A DNA stretch of 64,000 nt from the NCBI GenBank assembly GCA_900758375.1, contig CAAERJ010000042.1:23201-87200 (forward strand), given 5' to 3'. The first letter of the stretch is position 1, and each line of letters opens with the position of its first letter. The notes under the pieces are model-generated. The model was not told the DNA's origin and made no database searches. It saw only the letters and a program-made list of their open reading frames with translations. The DNA is from an uncultured Collinsella sp. GTDB taxonomy: Bacteria; Actinomycetota; Coriobacteriia; Coriobacteriales; Coriobacteriaceae. Positions 52,779-62,101 of the stretch are shown in pieces. The translations under genes were made by a program, and so were the position numbers.

Positions 52779-53714
52779 GTGAACATCCTGGTTTTGTTGC
52801 CTGTCAACGACCGCCATCGCGCAATTCTTGAGTCGAGTGCTCCGGGCGAGGACTTTATCTACACGAGTGCCGACGCCATCACGCGCGAGCAGGTCGCCGA
52901 TGCCGACGTGATCTTGGGCAACATTGACCCTGCCCTGCTTACCGCGTGCAAGCACCTCCAGCTGTTGCAATTGCAGACCGCCGGCTATGACGACTACCTT
53001 GCCGCCGGCACCGTACCAGCCGACGCCAAACTGTCTTGCTCGGTGGGCGCCTACGGTCAGGCCGTAAGCGAGCACATGTTTGCCATGGTTCTTTCTATGA
53101 TGAAGCGCCTGCCCGGCTATCACGACTTGCAGCGCGAGCATCGCTGGGAGGATTTGGGGCCGGTTACCTCGCTTAAAAATGCCAACGTGCTGGTGCTGGG
53201 CGCAGGCGATATCGGCGGCCACTTTGCCACGCTCTGCCGCAGCATGGGCGCACACGTCCGCGGCATCAAGCGCCATCCGCTCGTCTACCCCATTGTATTT
53301 GAGGACATGGACGGCATGGATGCCCTGTCTGAGCGCCTGGCCGAGGCCGATGTCGTCGCATCCTTTATGCCCAGCACACCCGAGACCCGCGGCCTGGCGA
53401 ACGCCGAGTTCTTCGCCGCGATGAAGCCGGGCGCCTTCTTTGCCAACGGCGGCCGCGGCGATCTTGTGGTTGCCGACGATCTGGTTGCCGCTCTTGAGTC
53501 CGGACACCTTGCCGGCGCCGCGGTCGACGTCACCGACCCCGAGCCGCTGCCTGATACAAGCCCCCTGTGGGATGCGCCCAACATGCTCATCACACCGCAT
53601 ATCTCGGGCTGGTTCCACTTGGAGGCTACGCTCAACAATGTGGTCGACATTGCCGCGGAGAATCTGCGTCACCTGCAGGCAGGCGAGACCCTGCGCTGCT
53701 GGATCGAACATTAG
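52779..53714 (+). CDS. D-2-hydroxyacid dehydrogenase family protein
   Basis: 311 residues from GTG 52779 (GGAGAGGA upstream). NAD-binding motif VLGAGDIGGHFA near residue 135, catalytic Arg in NGGRGDLV and His in ITPHISGW. Likely reduces a 2-keto acid to the D-hydroxy acid; substrate unknown. A copy of the GGGACAGG repeat ends 20 bp before its start codon. Confidence 0.9.
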   Translation: MNILVLLPVNDRHRAILESSAPGEDFIYTSADAITREQVADADVILGNIDPALLTACKHLQLLQLQTAGYDDYLAAGTVPADAKLSCSVGAYGQAVSEHMFAMVLSMMKRLPGYHDLQREHRWEDLGPVTSLKNANVLVLGAGDIGGHFATLCRSMGAHVRGIKRHPLVYPIVFEDMDGMDALSERLAEADVVASFMPSTPETRGLANAEFFAAMKPGAFFANGGRGDLVVADDLVAALESGHLAGAAVDVTDPEPLPDTSPLWDAPNMLITPHISGWFHLEATLNNVVDIAAENLRHLQAGETLRCWIEH

Positions 53715-53762
53715 GGTTCCGCCGTTCTAACGAACGGCGGACCGGTCGACGCTGCGCGCCGC

Positions 53763-53848
53763 CCAGAGCGACAATTTGTCATTCAAAAGGCGAGGCATGA
53801 CCAGAAGGTCTATGTCTTGCCTTTTTCATGCCAACTTGTTCGCTCTGG
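53763..53848. repeat. 86-bp palindrome
   Basis: CCAGAGCGACAATTTG (53763-53778) pairs with 53832-53848, and pairing continues inward through AAAAGGC/GCCTTTTT-type arms with a few mismatches. It lies downstream of the dehydrogenase gene. Confidence 0.7.
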
Positions 53849-53932
53849 ACATCGCTCGCTGACGTTTGCTCGACCTGCGGTGTCATAACAATTCTGTCCA
53901 GCTGTTGGCATTGCGGCATTTGCCCAAATAAA

Positions 53933-53966
53933 ACCTGCCAAAGTAAACCTGTCCCTTTTTGGCAGA
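53933..53966. repeat. GGGACAGG-core palindromic repeat, copy 4
   Basis: ACCTGCCAAA, GTAAACCTGTCCC, TTTTTGGCAGA. It ends 3 bp before the M18 stop codon. Confidence 0.75.
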
Positions 53967-53968
53967 TT

Positions 53969-55354
53969 TTAGAGTTCCACACTTTCGGCGCCGTTGATGG
54001 TTAGGTCGCGCTCGTAGAAGGCCGTGAGGGCGCGGATGGCGTACATCACGTCGCGCACGCCGCCGGTCTCGTAGCTTGAGTGCATGGCCAGCTGCGGCAG
54101 GCCCACGTCCACGGCATGCATGCTCGCCTGCATGTTCGACAGGTTGCCGAGCGTGGAGCCACCCGCCATATCACTCTTGTTGGCGAAGGCCTGCGTGGGC
54201 ACGTCGGCGTCATCGCAGATGGCCTGGAACACCGCGCGGCTAAAGGCATCGGTGCAGTAGTGCTGGTTAGCAGCTTCCTTGACGACGATGCCGCCGTTAA
54301 GCACCACCTGGTTGCGGGCATCGCACTTCTCGGCATGATTGGGATGCACGGCATGTGCGTTGTCGCAGCTCACAAGCATCGAGGCGGCAAGTGCGCGGTG
54401 ATACGATTCGTCGTCAAAGCCCAGCGAGCCGTTAATGCGGCGTAGCGCATCGGCCAAGAAAGTCGACATAGCACCCTGCTTGGTCTCGGAGCCAACCTCC
54501 TCGTTATCAAAGCAGCAGAAAACCGAGACGTCGTGCGCATTCTCGGCACCCAAAAATGCCTGCAGCGAGGTATAGGCGCAGGCCAGGTCGTCAAGTTTGG
54601 GCGTCGAGATAAACTCGTCGGCCCAACCCCAAATGCGCGCATCCTGACGATTGACCAGGAACAGATCGCGGCCCAAAATTTGCTCGGGCTCAACGTCCAG
54701 CTCATCGGCAATCAGAGCGTCAAAATCTCCCTGCTTGAGTTCACCGGCGCTGATGAGCGGGCACAGGTCAACGGCTCGGTTGGGAGCAAAGCTCTCGTTA
54801 ACGCCACGGTTCATATGGATGGCAAGGCTCGGAATAATGGCAACCTCGCGGTCGGTGGCAAGCAGGCGGCTCTCAATACGGTCGCCCTCGCGCACCAGTA
54901 CGCGGCCCGCGAGCGCCAGCGGACGATCGAACCAGGTGTAGTCGATCATGCCGCCGTAGGCCTCGGTGTTCAGACGCAGCGTCTCGCCTGCGCCGTCGAG
55001 CTCGGGGACGGCCTTAACCTTAAACGTAGGCGAGTCGCTGTGCGACGCCGTCAGCTGAAAATGGTAGTCGCCGGCAACGCCGTCCTCTCCCCACGTCGCG
55101 GCCAGGTCCTCGCCCACCTTAAAGGCAACAACGCTCGAGGTGTTGCGCTGCGTGTAATAACGCCCGCCCGGCTCGATATCCCACGCCGCATTCTCGGGCA
55201 GGTAGGTAAAGCCCGCCTCGTCGAGCTCGGCCATAATGGTCGCCGCCGTATGGAACATGCTGGGGCATGCCTCGATAAAGTCGATAAGGTCGTCGGCAGC
55301 CTCGATATCGTCGGCCGTCACGTGCACGCGCTCGGGCGCTTCCTGATCCGTCAT
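53969..55354 (-). CDS. M18 family aminopeptidase
   Basis: 461-residue dodecameric zinc aminopeptidase. Metal and catalytic residues are visible in TASHSDSPTFK, DDLACAYTSL, EEVGSETKQG, SCDNAHAVHPN and AMHSSYETGG. It trims N-terminal residues, often acidic ones, from peptides in the cytosol. The ATG at 55354 follows AGGGGAG; 37 upstream codons are not homologous. Confidence 0.94.
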   Translation of the reverse strand: MTDQEAPERVHVTADDIEAADDLIDFIEACPSMFHTAATIMAELDEAGFTYLPENAAWDIEPGGRYYTQRNTSSVVAFKVGEDLAATWGEDGVAGDYHFQLTASHSDSPTFKVKAVPELDGAGETLRLNTEAYGGMIDYTWFDRPLALAGRVLVREGDRIESRLLATDREVAIIPSLAIHMNRGVNESFAPNRAVDLCPLISAGELKQGDFDALIADELDVEPEQILGRDLFLVNRQDARIWGWADEFISTPKLDDLACAYTSLQAFLGAENAHDVSVFCCFDNEEVGSETKQGAMSTFLADALRRINGSLGFDDESYHRALAASMLVSCDNAHAVHPNHAEKCDARNQVVLNGGIVVKEAANQHYCTDAFSRAVFQAICDDADVPTQAFANKSDMAGGSTLGNLSNMQASMHAVDVGLPQLAMHSSYETGGVRDVMYAIRALTAFYERDLTINGAESVEL

Positions 55355-55515
55355 GCTCTCCCCTTTCGCTGGGTTGATGGTCCCCTCCAGCATACCCCGC
55401 CACGCCAGCGCCGCACTCTTCATTCCGTGCTTAATTCCGCGCCGCTCACCAACTTGAGCCATCATGCCCGCGTTCCTTTTGCGACAATTGCGCTAACAGG
55501 ACGAGAGGAGCCGTC

Positions 55516-56601
55516 ATGAAGCCACGTAACATTGCCATCGCCTGCGGTGTCGCGGGAGTCGCCGTCGGCCTTGCCGCTGCCACCGGTATCGTTTATCACA
55601 AGCAAATCAAGTCCGCCGCGTCGCTCAAACGCTTGACCGGCTACGCGGATGGCTATGACCTGTACGCAATCGACATCGCCTACGACTACGATCTTGATCG
55701 CATCATCGCCGCTGGCGTGCGCGACGACCAGGCCTACATCGATGCCGTGGTGGCGCAGGTGCTGCCCGGTGTGCCGGCACATGTCCAGGCGCCCCAGTTT
55801 GCCTGCAGCGCTTTTGTCGCCGTAGATGCCGAAGGCCGCGTGCGCACCGGTCGCAATTACGACTTTAAGGACGACACCTCGGCGCTGCTGGTGCGCAATC
55901 ACCCACGCGGCGGCTATGCTTCCATCGGGTTTGCCGCCCTCAATAACCTGGGCGCCAACACTCCGCTTGACTCCATCACCGGACGCGCCGCGGCGTTGAT
56001 GGGCCCGTTTGCCCAGCTCGACGGTGTTAACGAATGCGGCGTGTCCATTGCCGTACTCACCCTGGATTCCAAGCCCTGTGACCAGGACACGCAACGCCCC
56101 GCCATCAATACCTCGCTCGCCATCCGCCTGGTGCTCGACCGTGCCGCCACCACGCAAGAAGCTGTCGACCTGCTTTCCGCCTACGACATGCACGCTATGG
56201 CAGGACGCGATTACCACTTCTTTATCAACGACGCCGCCGGTGACGCGCGCGTAGTAGAGTGGGACCCGCGCGATCCGGACCGCGCTTTCAAAGCGACTCC
56301 TGTACGCCAGGTTACGAACTTCTACGCCTGCTATGGCGACGAAGTGCTGCCCAACCAAAAGAATGGCGAGCTGGGCCATGGTAAAGAGCGCGCCGTCGCA
56401 ATCGCCGATGTCCTTGACGCCCATGTCGGTGCTCAGGACGAGGCAGTCACTTGGAAGGCCCTGCGCGCCGCAGCGCAAGAGCCCAATCCGGAAGACATCA
56501 CCAGCAATACGCAATGGTCGGTCGTCTTTGACAATACCGAACCCGCTGCCGCTATCACGCTGCGCCGCCACTGGGGCGACATCGATGCCTTCGCGCTGTA
56601 A
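55516..56601 (+). CDS. membrane-anchored linear amide C-N hydrolase (Ntn fold)
   Basis: 361 residues. An N-terminal hydrophobic segment (about 5-27) anchors or exports the protein. The choloylglycine-hydrolase/acid-ceramidase-type Ntn domain begins at about 95. Cys97 in FACSAFVA is the likely nucleophile, followed by GRNYDF and a LDGVNECGVSIAVLTL pattern. Bile-salt hydrolases expose Cys2 by Met removal. Here about 96 residues precede the Cys, so autoproteolytic activation would be required. Substrate could be an acyl-amide, bile salt or penicillin-like; not decided. Confidence 0.82.
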   Translation: MKPRNIAIACGVAGVAVGLAAATGIVYHKQIKSAASLKRLTGYADGYDLYAIDIAYDYDLDRIIAAGVRDDQAYIDAVVAQVLPGVPAHVQAPQFACSAFVAVDAEGRVRTGRNYDFKDDTSALLVRNHPRGGYASIGFAALNNLGANTPLDSITGRAAALMGPFAQLDGVNECGVSIAVLTLDSKPCDQDTQRPAINTSLAIRLVLDRAATTQEAVDLLSAYDMHAMAGRDYHFFINDAAGDARVVEWDPRDPDRAFKATPVRQVTNFYACYGDEVLPNQKNGELGHGKERAVAIADVLDAHVGAQDEAVTWKALRAAAQEPNPEDITSNTQWSVVFDNTEPAAAITLRRHWGDIDAFAL

Positions 56602-56740
56602 GGAGCTGGCACCGTCGTCCTTACGCTGGCCTGACGTTGCTTACATTTCCATACATTTGAGCTAACACGTTTATCCCCGTATCAACAGTGTGCGGGGGTA
56701 AACTTATGCGCATGTTATATCTTGCCCGGAAGGATTCATC

Positions 56741-57820
56741 ATGCTCAGGATCGGTCTTCTTACCAGTGGCGGCGACTGCCAGGCGCTCAACGCCACCATG
56801 CGCGGCATCGTCAAAACGCTTATGACCAATAGCGAAGAACCTATCGAGATCTATGGTTTTGAGGACGGCTACCAGGGCCTTATCTACAGCAGGTTCCGCG
56901 TCATGACGCCCGCCGATTTTAGCGGTATCCTCACCCGCGGCGGCACCATCCTGGGCACGAGCCGCACGCCGTTCAAGCGCCTGGATACCCCCGAGGCCGA
57001 TGGTGTCGAGAAGGTGCCGGCGATGGTCCACACCTATCATAAGCTGCAACTCGACTGCCTGTTTATGCTGGGCGGTAACGGCTCCACCAAGACCGCCAAC
57101 CGCCTGCGCGAAGAGGGCCTCAACGTTATCGCCCTGCCCAAGACCATCGATAACGACACTTGGGGCACCGAGCTGACGTTTGGCTTTACGAGCGCCATCG
57201 ACGTCGCCACCAAATGCATCGACGACATCCACACTACCGCCTCGAGCCACGGCCGCGTGTTTGTCATCGAGATCATGGGCCACAAGGTTGGCTGGATTCC
57301 GCTGTACGCCGGCGTCGCGGGCGGTGCGGATGTCATCTTGATTCCCGAAATCCCCTACGACATGGATAACGTCATCAAGACCATCGAGCATCGCATGGAA
57401 ACCGGCAGCCGCTTTACCATCGTGGCCGTCGCCGAGGGCGCCATCTCTAAGGAGGACGCGGCGCTGTCCAAGAAGGAGTACAAGAAAAAGTTCGCCGAGC
57501 GCACGAGTCCGTCGATTGTCTACGACATCGCCAAGGAGATCGAAGCCAAGACTGGTCGCGAGACCCGCGTCGCCATCCCCGGCCACACGCAGCGCGGCGG
57601 CCAGCCCGACGCCCAGGACCGCATCTTTGCGACCCAGTGCGGCGTCGAGGCAGCGCTCGGCTGCCTGCGCGGCGAGTTTGGCTACATGATTGCCCTGCGT
57701 GACGGCAAGATGTGCCACATGCCGCTCGAGGAGGTCGCCGGCAAGCTCAAGTATGTCGATCCCCAGAGCGACCTGGTACGCGAGGCCAAGGCGTTGGGCA
57801 TCAGCTTCGGCGACGAATAG
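56741..57820 (+). CDS. 6-phosphofructokinase
   Basis: 359 residues of the PfkA family, the committed step of glycolysis. LLTSGGDCQALNATMRG opens it, then GGNGSTKTA (phosphoryl-donor site) and PKTIDNDT (catalytic Asp), with EIMGHKVGW near 190. The Gly in GGNGS points to ATP as donor and the Lys in PKTIDND is typical of PPi enzymes; the mix matches the actinobacterial ATP group. The donor needs biochemical proof. Confidence 0.92.
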   Translation: MLRIGLLTSGGDCQALNATMRGIVKTLMTNSEEPIEIYGFEDGYQGLIYSRFRVMTPADFSGILTRGGTILGTSRTPFKRLDTPEADGVEKVPAMVHTYHKLQLDCLFMLGGNGSTKTANRLREEGLNVIALPKTIDNDTWGTELTFGFTSAIDVATKCIDDIHTTASSHGRVFVIEIMGHKVGWIPLYAGVAGGADVILIPEIPYDMDNVIKTIEHRMETGSRFTIVAVAEGAISKEDAALSKKEYKKKFAERTSPSIVYDIAKEIEAKTGRETRVAIPGHTQRGGQPDAQDRIFATQCGVEAALGCLRGEFGYMIALRDGKMCHMPLEEVAGKLKYVDPQSDLVREAKALGISFGDE

Positions 57821-57844
57821 CCCCGGCTGGAACTGCTCCCATCG

Positions 57845-57964
57845 GAGGCCCCAGGGCTTACCTCCCAAATCGTCCTCGGACATGTCAGGACCCCGCTGCG
57901 CGCTTCGCGCGGCGGGGTCCTTCCGTCCTGCGGAAAGATTTGGGAGATAAGCCTTGGGGCCTCC
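57845..57964. repeat. 120-bp nested palindrome
   Basis: A 27-bp arm beginning GGAGGCCCCAGGGCTTACC (57845-57871) pairs with 57938-57964 with few mismatches. An inner GGACCCCGC/GCGGGGTCC hairpin encloses GCGCGCTTCGCGC. Overall plan like 2157-2367. Confidence 0.8.
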
Positions 57965-58030
57965 TGCGGTAACCGGGGAGGCCGAGGCTATTCGTCTTCT
58001 TGCTGCAAGTGCCTGGGGTAGGATGCGGCG

Positions 58031-58229
58031 TGCATTTTTGGGAGTATTCAGCAGCCGAGGGTGCCTGCATACTGGATTTTGGGCGAGAGACAGGCGCCGC
58101 GGGCCGCATTCTGCAAAAAAATGAGCGGTCCTCGAGGCGCCGGAGCTCAAAGTCAGGCTTTCAATGCGCTTTTGTGCGCCCGCTCCCGCACCCGCGGGCT
58201 CCGGGATGCTGAATACTCCGGAATTTGCA
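58031..58229. repeat. 199-bp inverted repeat
   Basis: GGAGTATTCAGCA (58041-58053) and TGCTGAATACTCC (58207-58219) are exact complements; TGCATTTTT/GAATTTGCA extends the arms outward. GC-rich interior without a gene. Together with 57845-57964 and the terminator it fills the 537-bp gap. Confidence 0.65.
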
Positions 58230-58262
58230 TGTCGCCCCCTGGGGTACCCGCGGGCAAAAAGC

Positions 58263-58300
58263 AACCGCCCCGCCGAAATATGCAATCGGCGGGGCGGTTT
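58263..58300. terminator. GC-rich terminator hairpin
   Basis: AACCGCCCCGCCG and CGGCGGGGCGGTT around AATATGCAAT. On the minus strand it is followed by GCTTTTTGC, so it probably ends the FtsX-type gene. Confidence 0.7.
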
Positions 58301-58357
58301 ATGCAAAAATGCGGTTGTGGTACATTACAGCTCGCTACAGCTTGAATCCCAGGCAGG

Positions 58358-61123
58358 TTACTCGGCGCTCTTGAGGGCGCCGACCATGTCGATCTTGTTG
58401 AGGGTACGATTGGTGGCGAGGTTGACGATAAACGTAAAGCCAAAGGAAAGCACCACGGCGAGCACGTAGCTTAGCGGCTCGACCTCAACGTCAAAGTACA
58501 GCGACGGCATCTGCAGGATGTACGTGAAGCTCTCGGCCAGCAAGCCACCCAGCGGCACGCCCAGCGCAGCGCCGATCGCCGTGAGGATCAACGTCTCCTT
58601 GTTGACGTAATGGTGCACCTCGCCACGGCGGAAGCCCAGCACCTTGATGGTCGCCAGCTCGCGTTCGCGCTCGGAGATATTCGTGTTGGACAGCGTAAAC
58701 ACCACCACAAACGACAGGCACGCCGCCATAAAGGTCACGAGCACCACGACGGAATTGATAATCGTAAAGTTCGCCTCGTAGTTCTGCCAATGTTCGGCCG
58801 TGCTCGAGATGGTGAGCCAACCGTCGCTCTTAATCTTCTTGCTAAACGCAATCTGGTCAGAAGATGAGCCCTTAAGCAGCACAAAGACGCCGTTAAGGCG
58901 CACGCTTCGACCGAACGCGCGCTCATAGGTGCCCTGCGTCATGTAAAGCGTGTTGCCCAGATAGTTGAGCGAAATGTCACTGACTTTGACCTTGGCAACA
59001 TTGAGCGACGAATCCTGGACGTGCGCCGTATCGCCCGGCTGAATCCCCAACACCAGCTGTGAACTTTTGCTCAGATACACGTCTCCGTCACGCAAAGACA
59101 GCGGTTCTTTGGACTCATCCTCCAGGCGCACGTAATCGCCCAAGTCACCCGTGCGGTCGTCGGGAATCACGATGAGCTGCACAGTCTCGCTCTTGCCGCC
59201 AAACGTAAAGGTGACGTTGTCGGTCATAATCGGCAGGGTCGAGGTCACGGTCACGTTGGAATCATTGGCCGCGCTGCGCTCATCCAATGCCGCGCACGTC
59301 TGCGAAAAATCGTCGGGATTGGCGACCGCCAGCAGGTCGTAGCGCGTGATATGCCCGTACTGTTTGGGCGAAAGCGCCACCGACGTGTCACGGATGCCCA
59401 TGCCGCAGATCACGAGCGCTGTGCAGCCGGCGATACCGAAGATGGTCATAAAGGCGCGCTTTTTGTAGCGGAACAGGTTACGCGCCGCCACCTTGTTTAA
59501 GAAGCCCATGCGGCGCCAGATAAATCCGATACGCTCGAGCAGAATGCGTGAGCCGGCACGCGGCGCCTTGGGACGCATGAGCGAAGCCGGCGTCTCGGCC
59601 ATCTCGTGGCGGCAGGCGATAATCGTGGCGCCCACCACGCCCACGGCAAACAGCGCTACCGACACGAGCGACGACACGATATCGTACGAAAGCAGCATCT
59701 GGGGCAGCGAGTACATGTCGTCGAACACCGTAAACAGGAACAGCGGCAGGCCCACAAATCCGATGATGTTGCCAAGCACGCCGCCGATCAGACAAGCCCA
59801 CAGCGCATAGTCCACGTATTTGGACAGGATGCATCCGCGCGAATAACCGAGCGCCTTATACAGGCCGATGAGTGTGCGCTCCTCCTCGACCATACGCGTA
59901 GCGGTGGTAAGGCTGATGAGCACGGCGACGATAAAGAAGATGAACGGGAACACCGTGGCGATAGCCTCAATTGACGAGCTATCGCTCTCTACGCTCGAGT
60001 AGCTTGCGATGTTGCCGCGGTCCTGGATGTACCAGGTGCATTCACCAAGGTCAGAGAGCTCGGCGCGGGCATCGGCAAACTGCTGGTCGGCGGCGGCACG
60101 GCGCTGGTCCAGGTCGGCTTGCGCCTGCGCACGCTCGTCGCTGCCCTCCGCCATGCGATTGATGTTGTCCTGCTCAATCCCAAAGAGCATATTCGCCTGG
60201 CGCTCGGCCGCATCCAAGCTTGCCGGCGTGTCGACCGTCAGTTCCTGAGCGCGCGCCTTCTCACGCTCCTCGCGGATCTTCTCGATATTGCCCTTGACCT
60301 CATTGATCTTTGCCGCGTAGGAATCCGAATAGGAGTTGAGGCTCTTGGCTCCCTCGACGATCACGTGGACCGCAGAGTAGGAAGAAGATGTCGCGGCATC
60401 CTCGCTCACATAGAACTTATAGTCCGCAGCCGAGGCGGCACGGAAGGCGTTGACTGTCGAGTCGGAGCTCACGTCGGTAGGATCGAGGACCTCGGCCGTA
60501 ATGGTGTACTCGCCCGCGGCAAACTGATCCTTGGCGCTTTGGTTCGACGAGCTCGCGTCATTGGCGGCAAAACTCACGGTATCGCCGAGCTTTTTGCCCG
60601 AAGCCTTCAGGAACTTCGAAGTCACCGCGACCTCATCGGCGCTCTCGGGCAAATCGCCGTTCACGAGCACTGGCTGATCGATGTTCTCCTTGGAGAGACT
60701 TTGCACGACCACGCGTTCGCGCGTTGTGCCCACGGCGGTGTAGGCGGTCTCGGCGTAGATGCCCTCGGCCGTCTCGACGCCGTCAACCTCTTGGATAGCC
60801 GCAAGATCGTCGCGCGTAAGGCCATAGGTCGACTGCACGTTAATGTCATAGACATTCTGCTGGTCAAAGTAGGCATCGACCGAATCGCACAAATCCTCGC
60901 AGCCCGCCTTAAGACCGCACATCACGCTCACGCCGAGCGCGGTGATGACCACGATGGACAAAAAGCGCTTAAGACTGCCGCGGATTGTGCGGTAGATGCC
61001 ACGGCGAAAAACCGTCGGCACCATATCGTTTGAGCTTTGAGCGGTACGGTAGGTCGCGAACTCCCGGTCGCGACCCGCGTGCTCCGTATCGTGGTTTTGG
61101 CTGTTTTGGCGATCTTGGTCCAT
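58358..61123 (-). CDS. FtsX-family ABC permease (large, two FtsX domains)
   Basis: 921 residues. The first membrane helix (about 50-75) is followed by a long extracytoplasmic region with a helical, coiled-coil-like stretch rich in Glu, Arg and Ala (about 275-360). Then come the first FtsX domain (about 380-500), a second exported region and the terminal FtsX domain (about 770-910). The build fits large Gram-positive peptide or lipid efflux permeases. The ATPase gene ends 5 bp before the chosen ATG; a GTG four codons upstream would overlap it. Substrate unknown. Confidence 0.88.
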   Translation of the reverse strand: MDQDRQNSQNHDTEHAGRDREFATYRTAQSSNDMVPTVFRRGIYRTIRGSLKRFLSIVVITALGVSVMCGLKAGCEDLCDSVDAYFDQQNVYDINVQSTYGLTRDDLAAIQEVDGVETAEGIYAETAYTAVGTTRERVVVQSLSKENIDQPVLVNGDLPESADEVAVTSKFLKASGKKLGDTVSFAANDASSSNQSAKDQFAAGEYTITAEVLDPTDVSSDSTVNAFRAASAADYKFYVSEDAATSSSYSAVHVIVEGAKSLNSYSDSYAAKINEVKGNIEKIREEREKARAQELTVDTPASLDAAERQANMLFGIEQDNINRMAEGSDERAQAQADLDQRRAAADQQFADARAELSDLGECTWYIQDRGNIASYSSVESDSSSIEAIATVFPFIFFIVAVLISLTTATRMVEEERTLIGLYKALGYSRGCILSKYVDYALWACLIGGVLGNIIGFVGLPLFLFTVFDDMYSLPQMLLSYDIVSSLVSVALFAVGVVGATIIACRHEMAETPASLMRPKAPRAGSRILLERIGFIWRRMGFLNKVAARNLFRYKKRAFMTIFGIAGCTALVICGMGIRDTSVALSPKQYGHITRYDLLAVANPDDFSQTCAALDERSAANDSNVTVTSTLPIMTDNVTFTFGGKSETVQLIVIPDDRTGDLGDYVRLEDESKEPLSLRDGDVYLSKSSQLVLGIQPGDTAHVQDSSLNVAKVKVSDISLNYLGNTLYMTQGTYERAFGRSVRLNGVFVLLKGSSSDQIAFSKKIKSDGWLTISSTAEHWQNYEANFTIINSVVVLVTFMAACLSFVVVFTLSNTNISERERELATIKVLGFRRGEVHHYVNKETLILTAIGAALGVPLGGLLAESFTYILQMPSLYFDVEVEPLSYVLAVVLSFGFTFIVNLATNRTLNKIDMVGALKSAE

Positions 61124-61128
61124 GGGCA

Positions 61129-61830
61129 CTACCACTCGATTGTCTCGATCGGCACGGGATTTTGCTGGACCGTCTCGCTCTCCACGCGACCACTCTTAAA
61201 GCGGATCAGGCGATCGGCCATGGGCGCGAGCGCGGAGTTGTGCGTGATGATGATGACCGTAATGCCCTGCTTGCGGCAGGTATCCTGCAGCAGCTGCAAG
61301 ATCTGCTTGCCGGTTTTATAGTCGAGCGCGCCCGTGGGCTCGTCGCATAAAAGCAGCTTGGGGTTCTTGGCCAGTGCGCGGGCGATGGACACGCGCTGCT
61401 GCTCGCCGCCCGAAAGCTGTGCCGGAAAGTTGCCCAGGCGCTCGCCCAGGCCAACCTGGCGAAGCGTCTGTTCGGCATCGAGCGAATCGGGGCAGATTTG
61501 CGCCGCGAGCTCGACGTTTTCGAGCGCCGTCAAGTTGGGGACCAAATTGTAGAACTGGAAGACAAAACCGACGTCGGCGCGGCGGTATTCCACGAGCTGC
61601 GCCTCGTTGGCGGAGCTCACGTCGCGCCCGTCCACCGTCACGGTGCCGGAGGTCGCCGTATCCATGCCGCCCAGAATGTTGAGCGCCGTGGTCTTGCCGG
61701 CACCCGAAGCACCCAGAATGATGGCGAGCTCGCCGCGCTCGACCGTAAAGCTCGCGCCGTCGAGCGCATGAATGCGGGCGTCGCCCTCGCCGTATGCTTT
61801 GATGACGTCTTTGAATTCGATATAGGCCAT
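61129..61830 (-). CDS. MacB/LolD-type ABC ATPase
   Basis: 233 residues. Walker A LGASGAGKTT (about 36-45), signature LSGGEQQRVSIARAL, Walker B LLLCDEPTGALD. Partner of the adjacent FtsX-type permease in a two-gene operon. Confidence 0.94.
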   Translation of the reverse strand: MAYIEFKDVIKAYGEGDARIHALDGASFTVERGELAIILGASGAGKTTALNILGGMDTATSGTVTVDGRDVSSANEAQLVEYRRADVGFVFQFYNLVPNLTALENVELAAQICPDSLDAEQTLRQVGLGERLGNFPAQLSGGEQQRVSIARALAKNPKLLLCDEPTGALDYKTGKQILQLLQDTCRKQGITVIIITHNSALAPMADRLIRFKSGRVESETVQQNPVPIETIEW

Positions 61831-61880
61831 CGATTAATTCCCATCTGGTCGGATAACTCTTTAGTATTACCCATTTCCCA

Positions 61881-61916
61881 CCGACCAAAAAGGGACAGGT
61901 TTATTTTGGCAGGTTT
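61881..61916. repeat. GGGACAGG-core palindromic repeat, copy 5
   Basis: GACCAAAAAGGGACAGGTTT then ATTTTGGCAGGTT, followed by TTATATGGGGAAAC as after the copy at 13416. Confidence 0.75.
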
Positions 61917-62031
61917 TATATGGGGAAACGGCAGCTATAGATGAGGCTACGAGGAGACAGGGAAATCATCGACGGGGTCAGGCCGACCGCCAAACACAAC
62001 GCACGCATCTCAATCTGTCAGCCAAATCATT

Positions 62032-62060
62032 CGAACAGCTGTTCGTTTCTATGATATGAT
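62032..62060 (+). promoter_or_regulatory. LexA-type box and promoter of GyrI-like gene
   Basis: CGAACAGCTGTTCG (62032-62045) fits CGAAC-N4-GTTCG exactly and is a perfect palindrome. It abuts TATGAT (62050-62055 or 62055-62060), so a bound repressor would cover the promoter. Confidence 0.6.
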
Positions 62061-62101
62061 TCCGCTATCTAAGCAGGCCAATTCGCAGAAAGGCGGCCAA
62101 C

